A DNA stretch of 64,000 bases from Limosilactobacillus reuteri subsp. reuteri (GCF_000016825.1 NC_009513.1:1806501-1870500); one strand, 5' to 3'. Shown: positions 53,580 to 62,874, numbered from the stretch's first letter. Numbers and translations: made by a program. Notes: generated from the letters alone by a model not told the origin.

Positions 53580-54815
53580 ATGGAAGTTTATGATTATCGT
53601 CAAGAATTGATTGACCTCTTAAATAATACCGCTGATGATCCACAAAGCTTACTGCAGACACAGCGGAGTCTTACCACCATTCTTAATATTTTAAATCATT
53701 ATCAGGAAAGCAAACCCGTTAAACAAAATGCACCTCGGTTTGTTCAACGCAAAGTTCAATCATCAAACGAGTTGCCTCCGCAAGCACGCAAAACATTGAA
53801 GTCACTGCTTACCGGTCCAGCTAATGATGAAGAAAAGTCAACATCAATAACAAGCTCCGCTACATCTTCTTCAGTTGAAGCACCAAAAGAAATCACCGAA
53901 GAAGAACGCCTAGCAGCCGACAACCGCTACTTAGTACACCGGAAATTAAGCGGTGCCGAGATTAATCACCGTTACTACCCGGAAGTAATTCTGCATGCAT
54001 TACCATTTCCTGTTGAAGATGGGGACATTGCCCAACTCGATTATGAGCAAAAGGTCCGTGGCCTTCCAGTTATTCGGCGGATCACCGGTGACCATCTTAG
54101 CGATTACACTCCTGAAAAAGTCAATGTGATTGAATATGGTGAATTGAAACGCGTGCCCGGTTCTGATGTCCTTCAACTGAGTAAAACAATTAAGGGAAAT
54201 TCAATCGTGGATGAAGCGCCAGAGAATACTATTGTAATTGATCCTTTTAAGTACCCGGGCCGCGATATTAAGCCTGGAATGGTTATTGATTTTGCCTACT
54301 ATGATCGAGGAAATGGCCTAACTGATGCCAAAGATGGCGCCATTCGCTGGATTCATGAAAAGCAAGATTATGATACAACCAAGCAACCAGCTAAACCAAA
54401 AGTTGTTAAAAAGCCTGCTAATCCTCGTCATGATTATGAAAAGAAACTTGATTATGACCTTCACCAACGAAAGGTACTTGTTATTACCGGAATCCGCAGC
54501 AAGGTTAAAGGTCTTAAACCAGTCGTCGATAAACACCACGGTCTGTTCCGCGGATTAGACGCGTCTGCAGAAGAAAAAGTTTCCAGCAGTAAATTAAAAC
54601 GTGAAATTCGGGATGCGGACTTTGTGATTGTCTGCATCGATGCAATTCACCATCGGATTAGTCAACTCGCCAATCATCACGCTAAACGTTATGAGAAGCC
54701 ACTCGCCATTGCAAATGTTACTTCTAATACTGCTGTTGAGCGAGCCATTGCCCGGGCATTAAATGGTGATCCTGCATACGCCGAAAGCAGCGAAGATTTG
54801 AAAAATTATAAATAA
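53580..54815 (+). CDS. DUF2325 domain protein
   Basis: A 411-residue protein whose C-terminal 100 residues form a DUF2325 domain: KVLVITGIRSKVKGLKPVVDKHHG..., DADFVIVCIDAIHHRISQLANHHAKRY and ANVTSNTAVERAIARALNG. The N-terminal half has a low-complexity linker (residues 75-105) and a middle region of unknown fold. DUF2325 proteins are uncharacterised; some neighbour DNA-repair genes. AGGAAAACAAT precedes the ATG. It lies upstream of the T-box and is transcribed separately from brnQ. Confidence 0.85.
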   Translation: MEVYDYRQELIDLLNNTADDPQSLLQTQRSLTTILNILNHYQESKPVKQNAPRFVQRKVQSSNELPPQARKTLKSLLTGPANDEEKSTSITSSATSSSVEAPKEITEEERLAADNRYLVHRKLSGAEINHRYYPEVILHALPFPVEDGDIAQLDYEQKVRGLPVIRRITGDHLSDYTPEKVNVIEYGELKRVPGSDVLQLSKTIKGNSIVDEAPENTIVIDPFKYPGRDIKPGMVIDFAYYDRGNGLTDAKDGAIRWIHEKQDYDTTKQPAKPKVVKKPANPRHDYEKKLDYDLHQRKVLVITGIRSKVKGLKPVVDKHHGLFRGLDASAEEKVSSSKLKREIRDADFVIVCIDAIHHRISQLANHHAKRYEKPLAIANVTSNTAVERAIARALNGDPAYAESSEDLKNYK

Positions 54816-54829
54816 TTTTTAATTTACTG

Positions 54830-54857
54830 TTGACTTTTATGAGAAATAGGTTAATAT
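54830..54857 (+). promoter_or_regulatory. Promoter of the T-box-brnQ transcript
   Basis: TTGACT and TAATAT are 16 bases apart, immediately upstream of the T-box leader. Confidence 0.7.
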
Positions 54858-54879
54858 TAATGACAACAATTTAATTATT

Positions 54880-55142
54880 CGATCGCAATGAGAAAGAAGA
54901 GTATGTTAGACGATAGCTTCAGCGAGTCTCGTTTGGTGTGAGGAGACAGTTTTAACTCTAACTGAAAATCACTTTCGAGTCTACAGCTTAAATACCAGTA
55001 AGCTGTAGTGGTTACACCCATTATCGTGTCAGCGTATCGCCATTATGGCCGTACGTGTGAGGTATTGTTAGCAATAGCAGTACAATGATAGGGTGGTACC
55101 ACGCTCAGCGTCCCTTAGCCAGTTTGGCTAAGGGACTTTTTT
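54880..55142 (+). promoter_or_regulatory. T-box riboswitch, predicted Ile specifier
   Basis: The element has a Stem I region, the T-box core AGGGTGGTACCACG (55090-55103) and a final terminator GTCCCTTAGCC/GGCTAAGGGAC with a T-run (55110-55142). In the specifier region, CTGAAAATCACTTTC places the codon ATC at 54968-54970 followed by the usual purine, so uncharged tRNA-Ile would be the signal, which fits the branched-chain carrier downstream. Confidence 0.85.
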
Positions 55143-55169
55143 GTTGGGATCAGATTAGGAGGAGAAAAC

Positions 55170-56555
55170 ATGCAAGATTTAACATCGCGCAAGTTAACAT
55201 TCAAAAACTATTTAGTTGTTGCATCATTGCTTTTCGGTTTATTCTTTGGGGCCGGAAACTTGATTTTCCCGTTACACCTTGGTCAATTAGCTGGTAGTCA
55301 TTGGGGACCAGCTGCAGTTGGCTTTCTGATTACTGGAGTTCTTTTACCACTTCTATCAGTTCTCGCCGTTGCTGTTACGCGTGCAGAAGGAGTCTTTGAT
55401 ATCGGTCGTCCGCTTGGCGTTGGTTTTGCCTTAGTATTCATGGTTCTTATCCACGCTACGATCGGTCCATTATTCGGTACCCCACGAACTGCCACTGTCT
55501 CATTCACAGTTGGGCTTGCCCCATTCGTTGATAAACAATATCAATCCCTTGCCTTGCTATTATTCTCAGCATTATTCTTCGGGGCGGCCTTCCTCTTCTC
55601 ATACCGGGAAAATGACATCCTAGCTAATATCGGAAAAGTATTAAATCCCGTCTTCTTAGCCCTTTTATTCCTTGTCTTTGTTGTCGGTTTCGCTCGTCCG
55701 CTTGGTAACCCTGCTACTGCACCTACAACTAGTGCTTATGTTCACGGTGCACTCACTAACGGATTCCTTGAAGGGTACAACACTATGGATGCTCTTGCTG
55801 GTCTTGCGTTTGGGGTTACAGTTGTTACTGCCGTTCGTTCAATGGGCCAACGTACTGAAAAGGATGTCTCCAAGGTTGTTGCTAAAGCCGGTGTCCTCTC
55901 AATGGGTGCCGTTGCTTTTATCTACTTATTACTAATCCTTCTTGGCGCAATGTCTCTTGGTCGTTTCAAAGTTTCCCCAGATGGTGGAGTTGCCTTTAAC
56001 CAATTAGTTAATGCTTATGCCGGTGCATTCGGACAAGTTGTACTAGCATTCTTGTTAACTGTCACTTGTTTAACGACGGCTGTTGGTTTAGTTGCTGCTT
56101 TTGCTCAAGACTTCCATAAGCACTTTCCAAAGGTTAGCTACCATGCATGGCTTGCTCTCAGTTGCCTTGCCTCTTTCCTTACTGCTAATTTTGGCTTAGA
56201 CCAAATCATTGCTTGGTCAACACCAATGTTAATGTTCCTTTACCCATTATCAATGGTGCTTATCCTTTTATCTGTGACATCACCACTCTTTAACCGTGAT
56301 GGCGTTGTCTACTTCTTCGTGGTCCTTTTCACCGTTGTACCAGCTCTCGGTGATATGGTTGTTGCTTTCCCAGCGGTTGTTAGCCAAAGTTCATTTGGTT
56401 TATCTGTTGCTGCTTTGCGAAATAACTTACCACTTGCAAGTATGGGATTATCCTGGCTTGTTCCAGCACTTGTCGGCTTAGTCCTTGGTCTCTTAGTTCA
56501 CTGGTACCGTCATCAACGGGTTGCTTCCACCAGTATGCAAAGTGAAGTACATTAA
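55170..56555 (+). CDS. brnQ: Branched-chain amino acid carrier BrnQ (LIVCS family)
   Basis: A 461-residue sodium- or proton-coupled carrier of Leu, Ile and Val with about 12 helices. Family segments are LFFGAGNLIFPLHLGQLAGSHWGPA (residues 25-49), TVSFTVGLAPF near 110, and YNTMDALAGLAFGVTVV near 205. ATG 55170 follows AGGAGG. A T-box with Ile specifier in front makes expression rise when charged tRNA-Ile is scarce. Terminator follows. Confidence 0.93.
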   Translation: MQDLTSRKLTFKNYLVVASLLFGLFFGAGNLIFPLHLGQLAGSHWGPAAVGFLITGVLLPLLSVLAVAVTRAEGVFDIGRPLGVGFALVFMVLIHATIGPLFGTPRTATVSFTVGLAPFVDKQYQSLALLLFSALFFGAAFLFSYRENDILANIGKVLNPVFLALLFLVFVVGFARPLGNPATAPTTSAYVHGALTNGFLEGYNTMDALAGLAFGVTVVTAVRSMGQRTEKDVSKVVAKAGVLSMGAVAFIYLLLILLGAMSLGRFKVSPDGGVAFNQLVNAYAGAFGQVVLAFLLTVTCLTTAVGLVAAFAQDFHKHFPKVSYHAWLALSCLASFLTANFGLDQIIAWSTPMLMFLYPLSMVLILLSVTSPLFNRDGVVYFFVVLFTVVPALGDMVVAFPAVVSQSSFGLSVAALRNNLPLASMGLSWLVPALVGLVLGLLVHWYRHQRVASTSMQSEVH

Positions 56556-56572
56556 TAAGTGTTTTATAGGTT

Positions 56573-56625
56573 AAAAAAGCGTGAGAAATAGCTCATTACA
56601 AGAGTCGTTTCTCACGCTTTTAAAT
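56573..56625. terminator. Terminator after brnQ
   Basis: AAAAGCGTGAGAAA pairs with TTTCTCACGCTTTT; it also serves the convergent GH73 gene. Confidence 0.88.
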
Positions 56626-56627
56626 TA

Positions 56628-57221
56628 TTATTTAACATTATCGTATTGGGCAAGATTAAACTTCTTAATCGCATAGATCAGCTTGCTGGCATAATCTGGA
56701 TCGGTTGCGTAACCATTCCGCTGTAATTCGTAAGCTGCCTGTTGATAAGTTTTTGCTGTTTGTACTCCATGGAAACGTGCATGATTATCAACCGTTCCAT
56801 TTACAATGAGCAATGTGTGCGCATTAATTGAATCAGCCCAGCTATTGTAAACTGTAAAGTATTGTTTTACTTGAACATTTTTACCACGAATATTTTCGGT
56901 AGTATACATTTGCACCTTTTCGTCGTCACTATTAGCCTTGATTCCAAATAAGTTATTGTATTTATTTGCTAACCGGCTCCGACCCCAGTTCGATTCAAGT
57001 CCTGCTTGTGCAATCGTAATGCTAGCCGGGATATGATATTTCTTCTGTTCACGTTGAGCAGCTGGTGCAATCTGACGAACAAATTCATTGACGGTTATAT
57101 CTGTTGGGTGGGTCTCACGTTGAATTTGGGGAGATTCGTGGATAATAATCGCCACAATCCCAAATAAAATAATCAAAAACGCAAGCACACTTCCACAAAT
57201 GATTTTTGTTTCTTTTTTCAA
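56628..57221 (-). CDS. GH73 glucosaminidase-like autolysin, membrane-anchored
   Basis: A 197-residue protein with one N-terminal membrane helix (residues 10-29) acting as an uncleaved anchor or signal, and a GH73-like glucosaminidase domain: SITIAQAGLESNWGRSRLANKYNNLFGIKA near residue 63-92, where Glu is the likely catalytic acid, and a YNSWADSINAH near 123. It would cut N-acetylglucosaminyl bonds in peptidoglycan. It lacks binding repeats. Convergent with brnQ. Confidence 0.88.
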   Translation of the reverse strand: MKKETKIICGSVLAFLIILFGIVAIIIHESPQIQRETHPTDITVNEFVRQIAPAAQREQKKYHIPASITIAQAGLESNWGRSRLANKYNNLFGIKANSDDEKVQMYTTENIRGKNVQVKQYFTVYNSWADSINAHTLLIVNGTVDNHARFHGVQTAKTYQQAAYELQRNGYATDPDYASKLIYAIKKFNLAQYDNVK

Positions 57222-57297
57222 GATGTGTCTTTCCTTTTTATGAATTTGACGCTATTATAACCACTTCACCATAAGAAAGCGAGAATTTACAATAATC

Positions 57298-58077
57298 TTA
57301 TTTACTTTTAAGATCATTTTTATAGTTATTAAAGTATTTACTATCAGTCATCTTCATCTTAGGGAAGCTCTTGATTAGCCGGCGATGATTCCAGCTTAGT
57401 TGCTTGCCAGCTCCCTCTTTGTTTAGATATTGAGCAAAGTGCCGTTGCCAATCTTGAAGGCGATCTTTAATTGCCAATTTATCCTTAGGAGCTGCTTTTT
57501 CAAGTCGATCCAGCAGTTTCTTTCTGTACGCGGCTGCTCGTTCATCCCATTGCTGAGTTGTAATATGGAATTTTTCCACACTAATAACGCTGAGGATAGT
57601 GTCAGTTCCCATCACGAGGACGATAATTAGGGCAAGCATCCCGTGAGTCCATGATTCTTCCCAGTTAATAATCCGCTGAATAAATGGCTGAACAAACTTA
57701 ACCAGCAATACAACGCCAATCCCCCAGAAAAATGAAATTTGGGGAGCAACTCTTCCTTGAATGTTTCCTTTTAGATGCGAATAGTCCCATAACTTCATAT
57801 GAAAAAGTTTTTCGAGCAGCCAACTCGCTACATACTCAAAGATCGAAGCCACAATAAACCCTACTACGAATAGCAGAAAAATATTATTTTGGAACGGATA
57901 GGTAGTAATCAAAATCGTCGTAACGGCAAATCCATATACTGGACAATAAGGGCCAAATAAGAATCCCCGGTAGGCAAAATGATGGTCCTTAATTGAACAG
58001 TAACAGGTTTCCCATAACCAGCCAATAAATGAATAGGTAAAAAATAAGACAATGATTTCAGGAAGTGAATAGGGCAC
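57298..58077 (-). CDS. PF06541-like membrane protein (putative ABC transporter permease type)
   Basis: A 259-residue protein with about five helices in the first 170 residues and a soluble, charged C-terminus. The N-terminal SFIGWLWETCYCSIKDHHFAYRGFLFGPYCPVYGF (residues 16-50) and IFEYVASWLLEKLFHMKLWDYS match the PF06541 family, often annotated as a putative permease with no direct proof. It has no ATPase neighbour; the ABC-F gene upstream is a different type. Function unknown. Confidence 0.8.
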   Translation of the reverse strand: MPYSLPEIIVLFFTYSFIGWLWETCYCSIKDHHFAYRGFLFGPYCPVYGFAVTTILITTYPFQNNIFLLFVVGFIVASIFEYVASWLLEKLFHMKLWDYSHLKGNIQGRVAPQISFFWGIGVVLLVKFVQPFIQRIINWEESWTHGMLALIIVLVMGTDTILSVISVEKFHITTQQWDERAAAYRKKLLDRLEKAAPKDKLAIKDRLQDWQRHFAQYLNKEGAGKQLSWNHRRLIKSFPKMKMTDSKYFNNYKNDLKSK

Positions 58078-58117
58078 TCGTTTCCCCTCCTTTTTGAATT
58101 CATTGTCTCATATATTT

Positions 58118-59659
58118 CTATTTCAAGCTAAGTTTTTCAACGTTCAGGATCTTATCAAGCCATCCTTCAAAGAATCCTTGTTCGTGACTAACTAAAATTA
58201 AATTTCCCGGGAAATCTTGCAGGGCTTTCTTCAACCCTTCCTTAGTTTCGTCGTCCAGGTGATTTGTCGGTTCGTCCATGATGAGGAAATTACATGGGGT
58301 TAATTCAAGGATCGCCAACTTAACTTTCGTCTGCTCTCCCCCAGACAAAAGGTTCATTTCCTTCATCGTGTTGGCGGCGTTGATTCCGGCACGCGCAAGT
58401 TTTGTCCGAATCGTCCGTGGCTGCATCGTTGGGAACATATTTTGAATTGTTTGCAGTGGTGTAAGGGTTGGGTCATCCCACTCCAAATCTTGATCAAAGT
58501 AATTTATCCGGGCGGATGGGGAGAAAGTTGCTTTTCCGTCCAACGCTGGAATTTTCTTTAAAATCGATTTGATCAAAGTCGACTTACCAACCCCGTTAAA
58601 TCCAGTGAATAATAATTTTTCACCCATTGTCATTGAGAAAGTTACCGGTGCCAGTAGTGGTCGGTTATAACCAACTGATAATTTTTCTACCCGCAACGCA
58701 TTCGCTGATCCAGTATTTTCATATGGAAAATGGAAAGTTGCTTTTAGATTATCTTCAGGTGGATCAATTTTCTTCATTCGCGCAAGCATCTTTTCCCGTG
58801 ACTTAGCCATAGTCGATTTTGAACCAGCTTTGTTTTTCCGAATAAACCGTTGCGCCTTTTCAATGACTACTTGCTGCTTCTCATATTCCCGCTCTTGGGC
58901 TTCCTTGCGCTCTTCCTTTTGCCGCATTGCTTGTTGGAAGCTTCCCCGGTACTTAGTGATTTTACCAAATGATACATCACAAATAGTATTCGTGACTTGT
59001 TCAAGGAAATCATAGTCGTGAGAGATGATCATTGCGGCACCATCAAAATCATTAAGATAGTCGATTAACCATTCAATGTGGGCTGTATCAAGGTAGTTTG
59101 TCGGTTCGTCTAGTAAGATGACATCTGGATTCTCCAATAGCATCTTGGCAAGGATAATCTTTGACCGCTGTCCCCCACTCATCTCAGAAATAACATGATC
59201 CTTACCAATATCAGTTAATCCCAAACCGTTCATTACCCGCTCTACTTCCGTTTCAATTTCATAGAAGTTATTAGCATCGAGTTTTTCTTGAATTCGGCCT
59301 GCTTTGGTGAGGAGCTCATCATCCATCTTTTCTGCATAATCCGCATAAAGCTTATTCATCTGGTCATTAAGTTGATAAAGTTCCGTGAAAGCAGTATGAA
59401 GGAAGTCAATCAAGGTCATCCCCGCTGGAATATCAACGTACTGGTCTAAGTATCCAATCTTGACTCCTTTTTGCCATTTGATAGTGCCATCGACTGGGAG
59501 GGTTTTCCCGATCAAGATTTTAATCAAGGTACTCTTCCCGGCACCATTTTGCCCGACAATCCCCATATGTTCGTGCTTTTCTAGTTGAAAGCTGGCATCC
59601 TCATAGAGCTTTTTATCGGCATAGCTCATCGTCAGTCCTTCAACATCTAATACTGCCAT
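58118..59659 (-). CDS. ABC-F family ATPase (ribosome-associated type)
   Basis: A 513-residue protein with two complete ABC domains and no membrane helices. Domain 1 has Walker A GQNGAGKSTLIK (near residue 37), signature EMSGGQRSK (near 153) and Walker B VILLDEPTNYLD (near 174). A charged linker (about 240-300) follows. Domain 2 has GFNGVGKSTLIK (near 350), LLSGGEQTK (near 432) and FLIMDEPTNHLD (near 455). ABC-F proteins bind the ribosomal E site to rescue or regulate translation, and some protect against antibiotics; which one is unclear. Confidence 0.93.
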   Translation of the reverse strand: MAVLDVEGLTMSYADKKLYEDASFQLEKHEHMGIVGQNGAGKSTLIKILIGKTLPVDGTIKWQKGVKIGYLDQYVDIPAGMTLIDFLHTAFTELYQLNDQMNKLYADYAEKMDDELLTKAGRIQEKLDANNFYEIETEVERVMNGLGLTDIGKDHVISEMSGGQRSKIILAKMLLENPDVILLDEPTNYLDTAHIEWLIDYLNDFDGAAMIISHDYDFLEQVTNTICDVSFGKITKYRGSFQQAMRQKEERKEAQEREYEKQQVVIEKAQRFIRKNKAGSKSTMAKSREKMLARMKKIDPPEDNLKATFHFPYENTGSANALRVEKLSVGYNRPLLAPVTFSMTMGEKLLFTGFNGVGKSTLIKSILKKIPALDGKATFSPSARINYFDQDLEWDDPTLTPLQTIQNMFPTMQPRTIRTKLARAGINAANTMKEMNLLSGGEQTKVKLAILELTPCNFLIMDEPTNHLDDETKEGLKKALQDFPGNLILVSHEQGFFEGWLDKILNVEKLSLK

Positions 59660-60080
59660 TATATTCTCTCCTCTTTTTCTTACTTATTACGAGCTAAAAC
59701 TGCTATCCATACTATCATATTTTAGGCACGAGCTTCAATTTATTGGGATAATTCCAGCAAGTAAGTTATTTTCTACTGCTCATGCAAAACCAAAAATTTC
59801 CAAGGCAGAAGTTATGATTCCGATAATAAGTTAATAAAACACTATATATGAAAATAAAGATATGTACATTACATACTGGTGGTATTAGAGCCAAAGTTAA
59901 ATTAACAAACTCATAAGATAAAACATTAACTGATATATATAAGCTAACGTAGAAAAGTAACAATACTATTTTATCATCTTGCAAATCAGACTAATCAATT
60001 TTTTCATGTCCCAGATCTGTGGTAGTTCTTTTACTTCTCTTTTGATACTATTAAATAAATCACTAAAGAGGAGTAACCTC
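59660..60080. other. Non-coding AT-rich stretch
   Basis: About 420 bases between the ABC-F start and the small membrane gene. I see no ORF with a ribosome binding site. It should hold the ABC-F promoter (minus strand) and the promoter of the gene at 60081, with no consensus pair that I would place firmly. Confidence 0.5.
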
Positions 60081-60266
60081 ATGAACTTCGACAATAACTC
60101 AGTAGTAACAATTGGCTCAGCACTAAACTGTTTATTTCTCATTGGCTTAATTGTATTTGATAAGTATTGGGACAATGTATCAGGATGGGTATTTTACTCG
60201 TACATTTTGTTTATGATAATCAACGCCATCATATTAATTGTTTATGCTGCAAAAAGCAAAAAATAG
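60081..60266 (+). CDS. Small two-helix membrane protein
   Basis: A 61-residue protein, MNFDNNSVVTIGSALNCLFL at the N-terminus, with two hydrophobic stretches (residues 10-27 and 36-56) and a lysine-rich end. GAGGAG sits 9 bases before the ATG. No family recognised. It could be a stand-alone small membrane protein; no toxin-antitoxin partner is evident. Confidence 0.6.
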   Translation: MNFDNNSVVTIGSALNCLFLIGLIVFDKYWDNVSGWVFYSYILFMIINAIILIVYAAKSKK

Positions 60267-60600
60267 GATCCATTTGTAATAATTGACCCAATTTGCACAG
60301 CTGCATAGTTTCTTTCCTATTGCTACCGATTTCAAAACGACAGCTGAAAATACTTGATTAATCTTATCATAAGCTGTTAAAGTAATTTAGCATTTCAGCA
60401 GAATTAAACCAGCGTCTGTCCTTGTGGCGGGCGTTTTTTGTTTAGGCTTATTATTACTTATCCATACTGGTATAGCAGGGTGCTAAAGGAGCGCTCTTTT
60501 TATTTCTAAAGTTAAAGAAGTACATACCTATATAAAAAACATCTTAGATTTCTTCATCCAAGATGTTTTCAATTATGCTATTAAATTTATCTTAAACATA
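60267..60600. other. Non-coding stretch with two hairpins
   Basis: No gene seen. AGCGTCTGTCC...GGCGGGCG followed by TTTTTT near 60410-60437 reads as a terminator on the plus strand. AAACATCTT paired with AAGATGTTT at 60537-60572 ends the minus-strand gene at 60601. Confidence 0.55.
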
Positions 60601-60810
60601 CTATGGCCAAAAAAGCATCGAAAGAACAAAAATACCAAAACAAAAGTAAAGGATAGCTAATCCCTTATGGTGTTTATCAACTGAAGCATCATTGTCACCA
60701 AATATATTTCCCGCAACAAACCGATAGAATTTCTTGTTTCGGCGATATATTCCCCAGCCAAACCAAAAGAAGAAAATTCCTACACCCCAGATTAATATGG
60801 TAGTTGCCAA
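60601..60810 (-). CDS. Small two-helix membrane protein
   Basis: A 69-residue protein starting with TTG at 60810, with AAGGTGAG five bases upstream. It has helices near residues 4-20 and 48-67 and a basic loop between (RRNKKFYRF, then DASVDKHHKG). No family recognised. It stands alone in an AT-rich region. Confidence 0.6.
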   Translation of the reverse strand: MATTILIWGVGIFFFWFGWGIYRRNKKFYRFVAGNIFGDNDASVDKHHKGLAILYFCFGIFVLSMLFWP

Positions 60811-61067
60811 TTTAACTCACCTTCTAATTTACTTGGATCGGGTAAATCTAATTCTGTATATACTTTTTATATTCCTACGATGTGAATCATTAAATAATGT
60901 TAGTGCATATTTAAATAAGTTGTTTTTTTAGTTTTATTCTATTATTCATGGTAAAAACTTAACTAATAAAATAATCCATAACCAAGCAAATTGTTTCACA
61001 ATGAATTATACTTTCAAGTACCTACTTGCGTTATAAAAAGAATTTTCTAAAATTTAAAGAAAGTTAG

Positions 61068-61352
61068 AAATTAGGAGATAAGATTTATCTACGAATAGAC
61101 AAAGGAGAAGAAATATTAGATTCTATACTTCTTACCTGCAAAAAGTATGAGATTTCTTCAGCAACTTTTTATGGATTAGAGGCATGTGGCAAAGCTGTAA
61201 TTGGGACATATATTCCTGAAAAGCATGATTTTTTACTTCATACCAAAGAAGGTATGTTAGAACTTGTGAGCTTGATGGGTAAAAACACAGAAATTCACGC
61301 TCATGCCATGTTTTCCTATTTCGATTCTGAGAGTAATGATATTAAGTATTTT
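61068..61352 (+). pseudogene. PPC (DUF296) domain remnant, truncated at both ends
   Basis: Translation from 61068 gives KLGDKIYLRIDKGEEILDS..., then ACGKAVIGTYIPEKHDFLLH and LVSLMGKNTEIHAHAMFSYF, which reads as a PPC/DUF296 domain. There is no in-frame ATG, GTG or TTG before an ATG at 61254 in the middle of the domain, and a TAG precedes at 61065. The C-terminal strand of the domain (after the Tyr-Phe-Gly at 61347-61355) is missing, and the frame runs into the DUF3278 gene. It is read as a decayed gene. Confidence 0.7.
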
Positions 61353-61367
61353 GGGAGGAACATACAG

Positions 61368-61991
61368 ATGAAAGAAACAATCAGCACCAAAATCATTAAG
61401 TGGTTTTACGGTATTCATGGACCATTAGATGAATATCGCCGCAATGAACTCAATCGAATCGGTAATAATATTGCCATATTTTTATTATCAATAAATCTAT
61501 TATTAAGTTTTATTGCTAGCCTTTTAATGCTTAATACTAATAATTCTGAACTTACTCTTGATATCGTAGTAAGCGTCCTACTATTAACTGTTTTCGCTTC
61601 TTCAGGCTATATTCTATATGAAACTAAACGACATCATTTAACAGAAATTGATGTTGAAGCCAAACAGGAGGGCAAAACTAAACAAAAATTTATTAAAAGA
61701 GCTATTGTCCTAGGAATTTATTTTGCCTTCATAATATATGGATTAACAATACTTATAGATTGGCTGCCTAATAGAGGAGCACTAATTCCATTACTTACAG
61801 AATCTTCTACAATTAGTAGTGCTATTTTCAGCGGCATTGTCTACGGAATATTGATGGGTACTTGGGAAATACATCAAATTAAAAGCGATCCTAATGACAA
61901 AAAGGTAACTCAAAATCACTTACATCAAAAATATTGGTTAGTTTTATTTATTATTATCGTTATTACTAGTCTTCTGTTAATGCATAAGTAA
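61368..61991 (+). CDS. DUF3278 family membrane protein
   Basis: A 207-residue protein with the DUF3278 opening MKETISTKIIKWFYGIHGPLDEYRRNELNRIGN and four helices (about residues 36-58, 63-82, 112-131 and 182-203). GGGAGG lies 9 bases before this ATG, so the upstream in-frame PPC sequence is probably not translated as part of it. DUF3278 genes usually sit beside an XRE regulator; none is here. Function unknown. Confidence 0.8.
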   Translation: MKETISTKIIKWFYGIHGPLDEYRRNELNRIGNNIAIFLLSINLLLSFIASLLMLNTNNSELTLDIVVSVLLLTVFASSGYILYETKRHHLTEIDVEAKQEGKTKQKFIKRAIVLGIYFAFIIYGLTILIDWLPNRGALIPLLTESSTISSAIFSGIVYGILMGTWEIHQIKSDPNDKKVTQNHLHQKYWLVLFIIIVITSLLLMHK

Positions 61992-62021
61992 TCATATTTA
62001 CAAAAAAAGGAAGGCAACATT

Positions 62022-62201
62022 ATGAAACCCAATAATAAACTTATAAGAGAATGCTCCAAAGTTGAATACATCACTTTCAATGACAAAACTCGAAAGGCAG
62101 TAGTTCGTGCGTATGCTGAAGAAAAAGGAATTATTCCAGATACTGCAAAAACCTTTGATAATACTGATGACGCAATGAGGGAGCTTTTCAATGACAAATA
62201 A
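62022..62201 (+). CDS. Small soluble protein, unknown (59 residues)
   Basis: MKPNNKLIRECSKVEYITFN opens a charged 59-residue product. AAGGAAGG lies 7 bases before the ATG, and the gene starts 30 bases after the DUF3278 stop, so the two are likely co-transcribed. No family recognised. Confidence 0.62.
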   Translation: MKPNNKLIRECSKVEYITFNDKTRKAVVRAYAEEKGIIPDTAKTFDNTDDAMRELFNDK

Positions 62202-62270
62202 TAATTGAAAAGTTAGTTTTGACCGTCAATTTCAACTTGATATTGATTTTGACTAACACATTTCTCGATT

Positions 62271-62495
62271 TCATTTTAGTTGTTTTCTCAATTTTAAATA
62301 TTTATCAATTGAGCGCCCTAATTCAAACACAGAGCCTATAAACAAAAAATTAATAATTGCTTTTAACCAGCTCCATGGAATCATATTTCTTAAACAAAAT
62401 CCAGCAATTGTTAGTATTATCAAAGATGAATAAATGTAAAAATCGCTTCTAAGCTCTTTTATTTCCTTTTGAATCTTATCATTAGATTTCGTCAT
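62271..62495 (-). CDS. Small membrane protein, unknown
   Basis: A 74-residue protein starting MTKSNDKIQKEIKELRSDFY, a charged coiled-coil-like N-terminus followed by two helices (about 20-38 and 42-60). GAAAGGAAC precedes the ATG. No family recognised. Convergent with the DUF3278 group. Confidence 0.6.
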   Translation of the reverse strand: MTKSNDKIQKEIKELRSDFYIYSSLIILTIAGFCLRNMIPWSWLKAIINFLFIGSVFELGRSIDKYLKLRKQLK

Positions 62496-62874
62496 AATAG
62501 TTCCTTTCTCAGGAAGAATAATTGTATCTAGTCATAATACCATATGCCAATGTAGATACCTTAACAATATCTCCTTAATTTATAAGGAATAAAAAATTTG
62601 ATCGAATTGATTTTAGTTAAAGAAAAACAACCTAAGATTAATTCCCAACCACTTTTGCTATACGCCGCAGTCACAGCGCTTTGTCGCGTATAGAGAATTT
62701 TTATTCCAATAATTTGAGGAGAAAATTATTACAGCAATTTAACAATTATGTAACAACCGTCACCCTTAAGAGATTTTTCATATCTTCTTCACAATATCAT
62801 CATATAGTAAAAGAGTGCACAAATTAGTTGCATGCATAAAAGAAAAATAAATAATAATTCAGGAGTGAATAATT
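62496..62874 (+). promoter_or_regulatory. Long 5' region of the LysM-NlpC/P60 gene, with two hairpins
   Basis: No ORF is seen in these bases. CTATACGC and GCGTATAG (62658-62693) form a perfect 8-base stem around a 20-base loop. AATAATTT and AAATTATT (62708-62730) form another, with GAGGAGA in its loop. AGGAG at 62861-62865 is the ribosome binding site. A long transcribed leader is possible but unproven. Confidence 0.45.

Noticed and set aside
59766..59984. Minus-strand frame with hydrophobic product
   Set aside because: It starts at TTG without a ribosome binding site; hydrophobicity is expected from AT-rich sequence.
60734..60931. Plus-strand frame of 65 codons
   Set aside because: No ribosome binding site; overlaps the better supported minus-strand gene at 60601-60810.
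61925..62197. Minus-strand frame of 90 codons
   Set aside because: It is antisense to the DUF3278 end and to the 59-residue gene, which has a clear ribosome binding site.
62740..62760. ATG-TAA minimal ORF in the NlpC/P60 leader
   Set aside because: A start-stop pair occurs by chance in AT-rich DNA; the GAGGAGA is too far from it to act as its ribosome binding site.
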